DNA from: Brevundimonas lenta
GTDB taxonomy: Bacteria; Pseudomonadota; Alphaproteobacteria; Caulobacterales; Caulobacteraceae
Assembly: GCF_014196335.1 (NCBI RefSeq)
Contig: NZ_JACIDM010000002.1
Span: 124,001 to 188,000 of the forward strand
DNA length: 64,000 bases
Direction: 5' to 3'
The position numbers were made by a program, and so were the translations under genes. Numbering within the stretch: position 1 is the first letter of the stretch; every line of letters begins with the position of its first letter. Below the pieces are notes generated by a model, which had not been told where the DNA came from, did no database searches, and saw only the letters and a list, made by a program, of their open reading frames with translations. Positions 45,864 through 54,330 of the stretch are shown piece after piece.

Positions 45864-48035
45864 GTGTCCGATAGGGCCGCCCTTATACCGTCCGTTCCCG
45901 CAAAGCCTAGCACCCGGGCGCGCGCGGCGGCGTTTCTGCACGTCCAGGTCGCGGCCCAGGCCCTGCGCTGGCGGCTGTGGGCGCCGGTGGCCTTCGGCGG
46001 CGGTTGCGCCGTCTATTTCGTCCTCAAGGCCGAGCCGCCGGCCTGGCCCCTGCTGCTGTACGCCGCCGTCGCCGCCGCGGGCTGGTTCGCGGGACGGCGC
46101 GCCGGCCTGGCGCGGGCCTGGACCCTGCCGCTGATGCTGCTCGCCTGTTTCGCCTTCGGAATCGCGGCGGCGAAGCTGCGCACCGACGCGGTGACCGCGC
46201 CCATCGCTCCCGCCCTGGATAGACCCGTCGTGGTCGAGGGCTGGGTCGTCGATGTCGACAGCCCCGGCTCGGCCGGACCGCGCGTCATCATCGCTCCGGT
46301 CCGCATCGACGGCCTGGCCCCGGAAGACACGCCCGTGCGCCTGCGCGCCACCGTCCGGGGCGTCGCGCCCGAGCCGGGCGAGGCGGTCCGGCTGTTCGCC
46401 ATCCTCAATCCGCCGCCGGCTCCGGCCAGTCCCGGCGCCTACGACTTCGGCCGCACCGCCTTCTTCCAGCGCATGGGCGGCGTCGCCTTCGCCCTGGGCG
46501 AGACCCGCCCGGCGTATCTCACGCCGGCGCCGTGGCGGCTGCGCGCCGTCATGGCCGTCAACGCCATGCGCTACGACCTGGCCAAACGCATCGTCGCCCG
46601 CCAGGGCGAGCGCGCGGGCGGGGTCGCCGCCGCCATGACCACGGGCCACGAGGCCTGGCTCGACCCGGCCGAGGTCGACGTCATGCGCGACTCCGGCCTG
46701 GCGCACATCCTGTCGATCTCCGGCCTGCACATGGCCGTGGTCGGCGGCTTCGCCTTCTTCCTCGTCCGTCTGCTGGTCGCCGCCGCGCCGTGGGTGGCGT
46801 TGCGCGTGCCGGGCAAGAAGGTCGCCGCCGTCGCCGGCCTGCTGGCGGTCGGGACCTATCTGGTCGTCTCCGGCTCGCCGCCCCCGGCCGAGCGGGCGGC
46901 CGTCACCGCCTCCATCGCCTTTCTCGCCATCCTGCTGGACCGGCAGGCCATCACCATGCACGCCCTGGCCGTCGCCGCCCTGGTCGTGCTGGTGCTGCAG
47001 CCCGAGGCCATCGTCACGCCCGGCTTCCAGATGTCCTTCGCCGCCACCGCCGCCCTGGTCGCCCTGGTCGAGGCCTGGCCGCCGCGCATCCGCGAGATCT
47101 CAGCGCCCCTGCCGATCCTGATCGTCCAGCGCACCGGCGCCTGGCTGGGCGCCGCCGTCCTCGCCAGCCTGGTCGCCGGCGCCGCCACCGGCCCGTTCGC
47201 CCTGCAGCATTTCAACCGCACGGCCATGTACGGCCTCGCCGCCAACCTCGCGACGGCCCCGGTCTCCGACTTCCTCATCATGCCCGCGCTCGCTCTGGGA
47301 GCCCTGCTGGAGCCGCTGGGCCTGGGCGCGCCCTTCCTGTGGCTGGCGGGGCAGGGGATCACCCTGATGCTGGCCATCGGCGAATGGGTCGCCTCGCTGC
47401 CCGGCGCGGTGCGCACCGTCGCCAGCGCACCGGACTACGTCCTGCCCATCGCCTTCCTCGGCGTGCTGTTCTGCTGTCTGTGGCGAGGCCCGCTGCGCTG
47501 GATCGGCCTGCCGTTCGCCTGCGCGGTCCTGCTGTGGCCGCGCGCGCCGACGCCCGACCTCTGGATCGGCGACGGCGGCACGGCGGCGGCCTTCGTCGAG
47601 AACGGCGAGGCCGTGATCATGCGTCCCGGCGTGCGTCAGTTCGCGGTCGACGTCTGGTCGCGCCGCCGGGGCCTGCAGACGACCGACCGTCCGCCGGAAG
47701 GCTGGACCTGCACCCGCTTCTCCTGCGCGCCCGAAACGGCTGCGGCCGGTCCGGTCGCCCTGTGGTGGGGCAAGCGTTCTCCGACGGCGGAACAGGTCGA
47801 CGCCCTGTGCCGGTCGGCTCAGGTCATCGGCGTCCGCGCCGAACTCTCAGCGCTGCCGGCGTCGTGCGAGGGCCGCCTGGTTCTGGACGGGTTCGACTTC
47901 GCCCGCGGCGGGGCGGTCGAGCTACGGCGCGAAGGCCCGCCCGTGGCGAACCGCTGGCGGGCCGTATGGGTGGCGGATGCGCGCGGGGACCGGCCCTGGA
48001 GCCGGTTCGGCGACGTCAGTGATAGCGGCGGATGA
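45864..48035 (+). CDS. comEC: ComEC/Rec2-family membrane protein
   Basis: DNA-uptake channel family protein, about 723 aa. The N-terminal part (DUF4131 type, residues 30-200) has several membrane helices and an OB-like stretch ([20 protein letters not shown]). The competence domain follows: [39 protein letters not shown] spans its signature, with many helices after it. The C-terminal metallo-beta-lactamase-like domain (from [11 protein letters not shown]) is degenerate, with no HxHxDH. I use the GTG at 45864; an in-frame ATG at 45798 lies inside gltX. Its 3' end overlaps convergent lexA by 20 bp. Confidence 0.88.
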   Translation: MSDRAALIPSVPAKPSTRARAAAFLHVQVAAQALRWRLWAPVAFGGGCAVYFVLKAEPPAWPLLLYAAVAAAGWFAGRRAGLARAWTLPLMLLACFAFGIAAAKLRTDAVTAPIAPALDRPVVVEGWVVDVDSPGSAGPRVIIAPVRIDGLAPEDTPVRLRATVRGVAPEPGEAVRLFAILNPPPAPASPGAYDFGRTAFFQRMGGVAFALGETRPAYLTPAPWRLRAVMAVNAMRYDLAKRIVARQGERAGGVAAAMTTGHEAWLDPAEVDVMRDSGLAHILSISGLHMAVVGGFAFFLVRLLVAAAPWVALRVPGKKVAAVAGLLAVGTYLVVSGSPPPAERAAVTASIAFLAILLDRQAITMHALAVAALVVLVLQPEAIVTPGFQMSFAATAALVALVEAWPPRIREISAPLPILIVQRTGAWLGAAVLASLVAGAATGPFALQHFNRTAMYGLAANLATAPVSDFLIMPALALGALLEPLGLGAPFLWLAGQGITLMLAIGEWVASLPGAVRTVASAPDYVLPIAFLGVLFCCLWRGPLRWIGLPFACAVLLWPRAPTPDLWIGDGGTAAAFVENGEAVIMRPGVRQFAVDVWSRRRGLQTTDRPPEGWTCTRFSCAPETAAAGPVALWWGKRSPTAEQVDALCRSAQVIGVRAELSALPASCEGRLVLDGFDFARGGAVELRREGPPVANRWRAVWVADARGDRPWSRFGDVSDSGG

Positions 48036-48708
48036 GCCCGACCAGCTTGCCCTGGACCGCGACCTGGTCCGAACCGTAGATCTTGGTCTCGTAGTGGCGG
48101 TTGGCCGGCTCCAGGGCGATCGAGGCGCCCTTCTTGCGCAGCCGCTTCAGCGTCGCCTGTTCGCCCTCGACCAGGGCCACGACGATCTCGCCGGACGAGG
48201 CGTTCTCGGTCGATTTGATGATCACCAGGTCGCCGTTCAGGATCCCGGCCTCGATCATCGAGTCGCCCTCGATTTCGAGCAGATAGTGCTCGCCCGAGCC
48301 CAGCATCGCTTCCGGCACCGGATAGCGGGCGGTCTCGTGCTCGATGGCGTCGATGGGCGTGCCCGCCGCGATCTTGCCCATCAGCGACAGTTCGCGGGTG
48401 TCGTTGGCCGGTTCGGCGGCCTTGGGACGGCCACCGCCCTCGATCACGCCCGGCTTGAAGCCGGCATGGCCGCGCGGCGCGCCGGCGGTCGCCTGTTCCG
48501 GCAGCTTGGTCACTTCAAGCGCCCGCGCCCGGTGCGCCAGACGGCGGATGAAGCCGCGCTCCTCCAGCGCCGTGATCAGCCGGTGGATGCCCGACTTGGA
48601 CGCCAGATCCAACGCCTCCTTCATCTCGTCGAACGAAGGCGAGACGCCGGTCTCCTGGATCCGCTCATGGATGAACATGAGCAGTTCATGCTGTTTGCGT
48701 GTGAGCAT
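48016..48708 (-). CDS. lexA: SOS regulator LexA
   Basis: Self-cleaving repressor of the DNA-damage response, 230 aa. An N-terminal winged helix ([20 protein letters not shown], with [13 protein letters not shown] and [17 protein letters not shown]) reads the SOS box. The cleavage site is Ala115-Gly116 in KIAAGTPID; the catalytic dyad is Ser150 in [10 protein letters not shown] and Lys188 in EQATLKRL. Start at the ATG at 48708. Two SOS-type boxes lie upstream, suggesting autoregulation. The comEC-lexA neighbourhood is conserved in alphaproteobacteria. Confidence 0.96.
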   Translation of the reverse strand: MLTRKQHELLMFIHERIQETGVSPSFDEMKEALDLASKSGIHRLITALEERGFIRRLAHRARALEVTKLPEQATAGAPRGHAGFKPGVIEGGGRPKAAEPANDTRELSLMGKIAAGTPIDAIEHETARYPVPEAMLGSGEHYLLEIEGDSMIEAGILNGDLVIIKSTENASSGEIVVALVEGEQATLKRLRKKGASIALEPANRHYETKIYGSDQVAVQGKLVGLIRRYH

Positions 48709-48749
48709 GGCGAACCTCGAGGCGAATCCCGTTGACGGAAAACGTAGCG

Positions 48750-48764
48750 GAACAAACCGCAAAC
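48750..48764 (-). promoter_or_regulatory. SOS box oriented toward lexA (one mismatch)
   Basis: Read on the minus strand it is GTTT-N7-GTTC, one base away from the alphaproteobacterial LexA box GTTC-N7-GTTC, 41 bp upstream of the lexA ATG. It fits negative autoregulation. Confidence 0.55.
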
Positions 48765-48775
48765 GTCCACATGGT

Positions 48776-48790
48776 GTTCCTGTGCTGTTC
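48776..48790 (+). promoter_or_regulatory. Perfect SOS box GTTC-N7-GTTC pointing to the gene at 48871
   Basis: GTTCCTGTGCTGTTC matches the alphaproteobacterial LexA consensus exactly, in the orientation of the plus-strand gene that begins 80 bp downstream. It is 67 bp from the lexA start, so it could serve either gene or both. Confidence 0.7.
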
Positions 48791-48870
48791 CGGTTAAGGT
48801 CCGGTTACCGCAGCGATCACCGTTTCGGCCACAATGGGTGGGTTGACTTGGCACTGAGGGATTAGCGTTC

Positions 48871-50124
48871 GTGCTTCAGACTGTAACAGTTCAGGCATCA
48901 AATCCTAAGGAACATGGCCAACTCGCTGAGGCGTTGGTCTATTTTCCGAAGACGCGGTTCGTCGCGAGTACGGCCGAGCTGTTGTTGCTCTGTGTCCGGT
49001 GGGGCGGGTTTGATACTCTTCATCGCATCTTGGACACGGGCGACGTTGAAATCGTCCTAGATGGCGAACCTTTGAACGCGATGCCGCTGGAGGCCAACTA
49101 TGAGGGCACCGGCGGGACGTGCCTTCTGATTAGCAAGCCCACATTTCCGGCAAAGGAAGAGTTCGTCCAAGGGTGGATGCAGAACTTTGGAATAACGAGG
49201 GCCAATCGGCTTGCCGCAACTCGGTTGATGGATCGAGTAGCAGAAGTGGGTGTCAGCGCAGCTGTATTCGCAGGCGATCGAGACGATGTGCTCAACGAAG
49301 ACCTCGTAACGAAGGTCGCCCGGCGTCAGATCGCCGCCGTTACCGGAGTCGAACCGCAGGGGAGGCTCCGGTTCGAGCCTCACCCAGAGCGAGAGCAGAT
49401 TTACGTCCCTCACACGGACCTAGAATTTCCTGACGGCCACGCAGGCACCATGTTTGCGAAGCTGGGGCCGGAATCAGTCATTGCGGCGTTGGCTGAAGCC
49501 CGGCGGGAGATAATCAGGTCGGCCGATGGCTATACCGACATGTGGCTCATGCGGCATGCCATGGATGCCTTGGAGGCAAAACTGGAATGTCTTGCTGTCC
49601 GCTCTAGCGAGGGGATGGACCAAGTCCGGATTTTTGAGACCGTTACGTTCGAAAAGCGATCGATCGCCCAAGCTGTGTCCTCCGGTGCGAGATCTCCAGT
49701 GGAACTGGCGGAGTTCCTCGAACATGCAGACACGCGCAAATGGAAATCGTGGTTGGCCAGTCAGAAGCCAGAGGCACGGCTTCTTGAGGCATATCAGAAG
49801 GAAGTGTTCAGCCGCTTCGAGCGGTTTGCGAGTCTTCGTGGGCGAGTTGCAACATTCGCGGTGATGCAGGGCGTGGGACTGGTCATTGGGGCGGCGACAG
49901 GCGGCATGGCGCTCATCCCCCAAACCATGGTTCAGATTGGAGCAGCTGTTGCGGGGGAGGTGGGTCAGCACTTGGCCAAGACGGCGGCTGCTCCGTGGAA
50001 GCCGACTCAATGGGCGCACGGGAGAGCGCGAGAGTTTCTGTCTGTGGAGATTGGGGCTCTACCAGATACGCCGTGGAACAGAACGTATGACCAAACGGTG
50101 GTAGGCGCATGGCCCAGGAGCTGA
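48871..50124 (+). CDS. Protein of unknown function in a putative SOS-regulated position
   Basis: A 417-aa protein that I do not recognise. The N-terminal ~130 residues (LVYFPKTRFVASTAELLLLC, FDTLHRILDTGDVEIVLDG) look like a mixed alpha/beta domain. Residues 140-325 are largely helical and charged. Residues 328-366 form a hydrophobic, glycine-rich hairpin (VATFAVMQGVGLVIGAATGG, then MALIPQTMVQIGAAVAGEVG) that could insert in a membrane, followed by a ~45-residue tail. No signal peptide. GTG start without a strong ribosome site. Codon use is much less GC-biased than in all neighbours, suggesting horizontal transfer. It lies between lexA and trpC, where related genomes usually carry moaC and moeA. 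Confidence 0.8.
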   Translation: MLQTVTVQASNPKEHGQLAEALVYFPKTRFVASTAELLLLCVRWGGFDTLHRILDTGDVEIVLDGEPLNAMPLEANYEGTGGTCLLISKPTFPAKEEFVQGWMQNFGITRANRLAATRLMDRVAEVGVSAAVFAGDRDDVLNEDLVTKVARRQIAAVTGVEPQGRLRFEPHPEREQIYVPHTDLEFPDGHAGTMFAKLGPESVIAALAEARREIIRSADGYTDMWLMRHAMDALEAKLECLAVRSSEGMDQVRIFETVTFEKRSIAQAVSSGARSPVELAEFLEHADTRKWKSWLASQKPEARLLEAYQKEVFSRFERFASLRGRVATFAVMQGVGLVIGAATGGMALIPQTMVQIGAAVAGEVGQHLAKTAAAPWKPTQWAHGRAREFLSVEIGALPDTPWNRTYDQTVVGAWPRS

Positions 50125-50126
50125 GT

Positions 50127-50912
50127 TCAGCCCAGCAACGCCCGCGTCGCCGCCTCGACGTCGTCCTGACGCATCAGGCTCTCGCCGACCAGGATCGCCT
50201 GGGCGTGCGCGTCCGACACCTGGTCCACGTCTTCCGGCGTGAAGATGCCGCTCTCCGAGACAAGTAGCGCCCGCACCGGGCTTAGCATGGCCAGCCGTTC
50301 GGTCGTCTCCAGGTCGACCTCGAAGGTGCGCAGCGAGCGGTTGTTCACCCCCACCAGGTCGCCGCCCAGCCGGCAGGCGCGCACCATCTCGTTCTCGTCG
50401 TGGGTCTCGATCAGGGCGTCCATGCCGAACCGTTCGGCCTCGGCCAGCAGTTCGGCGGCCAGGGCGTCGTCCACCATGGCCAGGATGATCAGGATGCAGT
50501 CGGCGCCCAGGGCGCGGCTCTCGGCCACCTGCCACGGGTCGACCAGGAATTCCTTGCGCAGACAGGGCAGGGAGGTCGCGGCGCGGGCCTCGGCCAGATA
50601 GGCGTCATCCCCCTGGAAGCTGGGGCCGTCCGTGAGAACCGAAAGGCATGCGGCGCCGCCCCGTTCGTAGGCCCGGGCGAGAGCTGCCGGATCGAAGTCG
50701 GCGCAGATCAGCCCCTTCGACGGGCTGGCCTTCTTGATTTCAGCGATCAGGGCCGGACGGCCAGAATCGTCGAAGCGGCGCTCCAGGGCGGCCCGGAAGG
50801 GGCGAACAGTGCCCGAACGGCTCGCTTCGAACCCGAGGTCGCCATACCGCGCCTTCCGTTCCGCCACTTCTTCACGCTTGTAGGCGGCGATCCGCTCCAG
50901 AATGTCGCTCAC
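50127..50912 (-). CDS. trpC: Indole-3-glycerol-phosphate synthase
   Basis: Ring-closing step of tryptophan synthesis, TIM barrel, 261 aa, stand-alone and not fused with TrpF. Catalytic blocks: [76 protein letters not shown] and [13 protein letters not shown]. Its ATG overlaps the trpD stop by 4 bp. Confidence 0.97.
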   Translation of the reverse strand: MSDILERIAAYKREEVAERKARYGDLGFEASRSGTVRPFRAALERRFDDSGRPALIAEIKKASPSKGLICADFDPAALARAYERGGAACLSVLTDGPSFQGDDAYLAEARAATSLPCLRKEFLVDPWQVAESRALGADCILIILAMVDDALAAELLAEAERFGMDALIETHDENEMVRACRLGGDLVGVNNRSLRTFEVDLETTERLAMLSPVRALLVSESGIFTPEDVDQVSDAHAQAILVGESLMRQDDVEAATRALLG

Positions 50913-51943
50913 TCGGCCTCTTCCTCGATCGGCGTGTTCGACGCCTCGACCAGCGCGGCCAGCGCCTTCGCGGCCCGCCCGTCATCGATCACCTGCGCCG
51001 CCATCGCCGCACCCTCGGCCAGATCGACCGCCTTGTCGCCCACCACCAACGCCGCTGCGGCATTCAGCAGCACCACGTCGCGATAGGCGCCCTTCTTGCC
51101 CTTCAGCAGCGCCTTCAGCGCCTTCGCATTCTCTTCCGCGTCCCCGCCGCGCAGGTCGGCGATCCTGGCCTCGGGCAGACCCGCGTCGGCCGGGGTCACC
51201 GTGAACCGGCGCACCGTCCCGCTCCTCCACTCGGCGACCTCGGTCGGGCCCGTGGTGGTCAGTTCGTCCAGACCCTGGCCGTGCACCGTCCACGCCCGCA
51301 CAGCGCCCAGCCGGCCCAGCACCTGGGCCAGCGGCTCCAGCAGGCGCGGGTCATAGACGCCCATCACCTGACGCGTCGCATTGGCCGGGTTCGACAACGG
51401 CCCCAGCAGGTTGAACACCGTGCGGAAGCCGATCTCGGCCCGCACCGGTCCGACGTGGCGCATGGCCCCGTGGTAGGTCGGGGCGAACAGGAAGGCGATG
51501 CCCGCCTTGTCCAGCGCCCGCAGCTGTTGCGCCGGCGTCGCCGCCAGGTTCACGCCCAGCGCCGCCAGCACGTCCGACGACCCGGACTTCGAGCTCATCG
51601 CCCGGTTGCCGTGCTTGGCCACCTTCAGCCCCGCGCCCGCCAGCACCAGGGCCGCGGCGGTGGAGATGTTGTAGGTGTGCTGCCCGTCGCCGCCGGTGCC
51701 GCAGGTGTCGATCACCTCCCACGGATGCGCCAGCTTCAGCGCCGCCTGGCGCATGGCGGTGGCGAAGGCCGCGATCTCGTCGACCGTCTCGCCGCGGATG
51801 CGCAGCGCCGTGACGGCGGCCGCCACCTGGGCGGGCGTCGGCTCGCCGCGCAGGCAGGCGGCGAAGAACTCGCGCGCCTCGTCCGACGACAGCACGCGGC
51901 CGTCGACCAGCTTGGCCAGCAGGGGCTTGAAACCGTCCGCCAC
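50909..51943 (-). CDS. trpD: Anthranilate phosphoribosyltransferase
   Basis: Transfers phosphoribose to anthranilate, 344 aa. The PRPP-binding motif is [20 protein letters not shown], and the anthranilate site includes [39 protein letters not shown] is also typical. It begins 2 bp after trpG and overlaps trpC, so the three are one operon. Confidence 0.97.
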   Translation of the reverse strand: MADGFKPLLAKLVDGRVLSSDEAREFFAACLRGEPTPAQVAAAVTALRIRGETVDEIAAFATAMRQAALKLAHPWEVIDTCGTGGDGQHTYNISTAAALVLAGAGLKVAKHGNRAMSSKSGSSDVLAALGVNLAATPAQQLRALDKAGIAFLFAPTYHGAMRHVGPVRAEIGFRTVFNLLGPLSNPANATRQVMGVYDPRLLEPLAQVLGRLGAVRAWTVHGQGLDELTTTGPTEVAEWRSGTVRRFTVTPADAGLPEARIADLRGGDAEENAKALKALLKGKKGAYRDVVLLNAAAALVVGDKAVDLAEGAAMAAQVIDDGRAAKALAALVEASNTPIEEEAE

Positions 51944-51945
51944 GA

Positions 51946-52536
51946 TCAGACCATCGCCCGGCGTCTGACGTTTGCGATATCGAGGAAGTTGGCCAGCAGG
52001 TCGTGGCCGTGTTCGGTGGCGATCGATTCCGGGTGGAACTGCACGCCGTGGATTGGCCGCGTCCGGTGCTGCAGGCCCATGATCTCACCGTCGGCGGTCC
52101 AGGCGGTGACCTCCAGCACGTCCGGCAGGGTCTCCCGCTTCACCGCCAGCGAGTGATAACGCGTCGCCGTGAACGGCGAGGGCAGGCCGCGGAACACGCT
52201 CAGACCCGCATGTTCGATCGGCGAGGTCTTGCCGTGCATCAGGCTCTTGGCGCGGATCACGTCGCCGCCGAACGCCTGGCCCATCGCCTGGTGGCCCAGG
52301 CAGACGCCGAAGATCGGCATGTCGGCCGCCGCCGTCTCCAGCAGCGACAGGCACACGCCCGCCTCGTTCGGCGTGCACGGCCCCGGCGAGAGCAGCACCG
52401 CCTCCGGCTTTAGCGCCCAGGCCTCGGCCGCGGTCAGGTCGTCGTTGCGCACCACGCGCGTCTCGGCGCCCAGCTCCGCAAGATAGTGGACCAGGTTCCA
52501 GGTGAAGCTGTCGTAGTTGTCGACGACGAGGATCAT
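51946..52536 (-). CDS. trpG: Anthranilate synthase component II (glutamine amidotransferase)
   Basis: Supplies ammonia from glutamine to TrpE, 196 aa. Catalytic triad visible: Cys in [16 protein letters not shown], and His/Glu in [24 protein letters not shown] is the oxyanion region. Such subunits can also serve PabB (p-aminobenzoate), so dual use is possible. It is separated from trpE by 273 bp that contain a small plus-strand frame. Confidence 0.95.
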   Translation of the reverse strand: MILVVDNYDSFTWNLVHYLAELGAETRVVRNDDLTAAEAWALKPEAVLLSPGPCTPNEAGVCLSLLETAAADMPIFGVCLGHQAMGQAFGGDVIRAKSLMHGKTSPIEHAGLSVFRGLPSPFTATRYHSLAVKRETLPDVLEVTAWTADGEIMGLQHRTRPIHGVQFHPESIATEHGHDLLANFLDIANVRRRAMV

Positions 52537-52639
52537 CCGGGGGTTCTAGGGACTGCGTCCCGTCACGCCAACCCATGCTGACGCCAGGGTTCTGTTAACC
52601 AAACCGGTTCGAATTGGCACAGACGATGGGGAGGGACCG

Positions 52640-52834
52640 ATGGCGGCAGGCAATATCGCAAAGGCGCGCGCGCTTCTGACGGCCCCGACGCCGGGCGCCA
52701 GCGCGTGGTCCGCGCTGGGCGCCGCCGCGCTCGCCGCCACCGCCGCGGTGATGATGGCCGGGGTCATGGTGCTGGGGCCGGGCGTCCGCTTCGACGAACC
52801 GCCCGTGGCTCAGGGCCTCTCGCCGAACGGATAG
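52640..52834 (+). CDS. Small single-TM protein opposite the trpE/trpG gap
   Basis: A 64-aa frame with a good ribosome site (GGGAGGG, 4 bp before the ATG). Residues about 22-47 are hydrophobic (AWSALGAAALAATAAVMMAG, MVLGPG), predicting one membrane helix with a basic N-terminal side. It fills most of the gap between trpG and trpE and overlaps the trpE 3' end by 25 bp on the other strand. Unknown family; probably a real small gene, but high GC makes chance frames common. Confidence 0.5.
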   Translation: MAAGNIAKARALLTAPTPGASAWSALGAAALAATAAVMMAGVMVLGPGVRFDEPPVAQGLSPNG

Positions 52835-54330
52835 CGCCAGGCTTCGCCGGCCGCCCGCATCGGGGCCCGGGCCTTGGCCTGGGTCTCGGCGTACTCGGCC
52901 GCCGGATCGCTGTCGGCCACCACGCCGGCGCCCGCCTGCACATGGATCTGGCCGTCGGCGAACAGGGCGGTGCGCAGCACGATGCAGATGTCCGCCTCGC
53001 CGCCCGCCGAGATGTAGCCCACGCCGCCGCCGTAGCCGACGCCACGCTTCACGGCCTCCAGCTCGTCGATGATCTCCATCGCCCGCACCTTGGGCGCGCC
53101 CGACAGCGTGCCGGCGGGCAGGGCGGCCAGCAGCGTGTCCACCGCGTCCAGCTTCGGGTCGGCCTTGCCCTGCACGTCGGAGACGATGTGCATCACCGAG
53201 CTGTAGCGCTCGACCTTGAAGCTCTCGGTGACCTCGACCGTCCCCGGCGCGGACACCCGGCCCACGTCGTTTCGGCCCAGGTCCAGCAGCATCAGGTGCT
53301 CGGCCCGCTCCTTCGGATCGGCCAGCAGTTCGGCCTCCAGCGCCTGGTCGGCCTCCGGCGTCTCGCCGCGCGGACGCGTCCCCGCCAGCGGACGGATGGT
53401 CACCCGCCCGTCCTTCAGCCGCACCAGGATCTCCGGGCTCGACCCGGCCAGCTGGAAGTCGCCGAAGTCGAGGAAGAACAGATAGGGCGACGGATTCTGC
53501 CGCCGCAGGGCGCGATAGAAGGCGAACGGATCGGCCGCCCACGGGCCCGAGAACCGATGGCTCAGCACCACCTGAAAGATGTCGCCGGCGCCGATGTAGT
53601 CCTTGGCCTTCGCCACCATCTCGCCGAAGGCGGCGGCGTCCACGGGCGTCCGGAACTCTGGCCCCGGCGCCTCGACGGGCGCGGGCAGGGCGGGCAGGGG
53701 TGCGCGCAGGTCGGCCTCGAACGCGTCCAGCCGCGCCGTCGCGTCCGCGAAGGCCGTCGCCGCGTCCGGCCCGCCGTCGGGATAGGCGGCCGAGACCAGC
53801 ACGATCTCGTGCTTCACCGAATCGAAGATGGCCACCAGCGTCGGGCGCGTCAGCACCGCGTCCGGCAGGTCCAGCGGATCGGGATTGGGTTCGCCCAGCG
53901 GCTCCAGCAGCCGCACCATGTCGTAGCCGAACACGCCGAACAGGCCGGCGGCCATCGGCGGCAGATCGTCCGGCAGGTCGAACCGCGACGCCGCCATCAG
54001 CGTCCGCAGGGACGTCAGCGGATCCTCGCCGTCGGCGGTGAAGCGGTCGGCGGCGATGTCGGCGCCGCGCGCCAGCTCGGGCCGGCGGTCGCGGCAGCGC
54101 CAGACCACGTCAGGCTCGCGGGTGATGATCGAATAGCGGCCGTTGACGGCGCCGCCCTCGACCGATTCCAGCAGGAAGGCGTGGGGGCGTCCATGGCCGA
54201 CTTTCAGGAAGGCCGAGACCGGGGTCTCCAGATCGTCGACCAGATGGCGGACGACGACCTGAGGCCGACCGGCGGACCAGCCGGCCTCGAAGGCGGCGAG
54301 GGCGATCGCGTCGCCGTCCGCCGGGGTCAT
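52810..54330 (-). CDS. trpE: Anthranilate synthase component I
   Basis: Converts chorismate to anthranilate with TrpG, 506 aa. Signatures: the N-terminal allosteric Trp-site region (LLESVEGGAVNGRYSIITRE), then in the C-terminal catalytic domain RPLAGTRPRGETPEADQALE, LMLLDLGRNDVGRVS, GTLSGAPKVRAMEIIDELE and GGGVGYISAGGEADICIVLR. Overlaps the ppiD stop by 4 bp, the common alphaproteobacterial arrangement. Confidence 0.96.
   Translation of the reverse strand: MTPADGDAIALAAFEAGWSAGRPQVVVRHLVDDLETPVSAFLKVGHGRPHAFLLESVEGGAVNGRYSIITREPDVVWRCRDRRPELARGADIAADRFTADGEDPLTSLRTLMAASRFDLPDDLPPMAAGLFGVFGYDMVRLLEPLGEPNPDPLDLPDAVLTRPTLVAIFDSVKHEIVLVSAAYPDGGPDAATAFADATARLDAFEADLRAPLPALPAPVEAPGPEFRTPVDAAAFGEMVAKAKDYIGAGDIFQVVLSHRFSGPWAADPFAFYRALRRQNPSPYLFFLDFGDFQLAGSSPEILVRLKDGRVTIRPLAGTRPRGETPEADQALEAELLADPKERAEHLMLLDLGRNDVGRVSAPGTVEVTESFKVERYSSVMHIVSDVQGKADPKLDAVDTLLAALPAGTLSGAPKVRAMEIIDELEAVKRGVGYGGGVGYISAGGEADICIVLRTALFADGQIHVQAGAGVVADSDPAAEYAETQAKARAPMRAAGEAWRYPFGERP

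Noticed and set aside
46200..48035. Metallo-beta-lactamase activity of the ComEC C-terminal region
   Set aside because: The HxHxDH motif and other metal ligands are not present, so only a degenerate domain can be claimed.
48843..48871. TTGACT as -35 element for the gene at 48871
   Set aside because: No acceptable -10 lies 16-18 bp downstream, and the start codon would fall inside the promoter.
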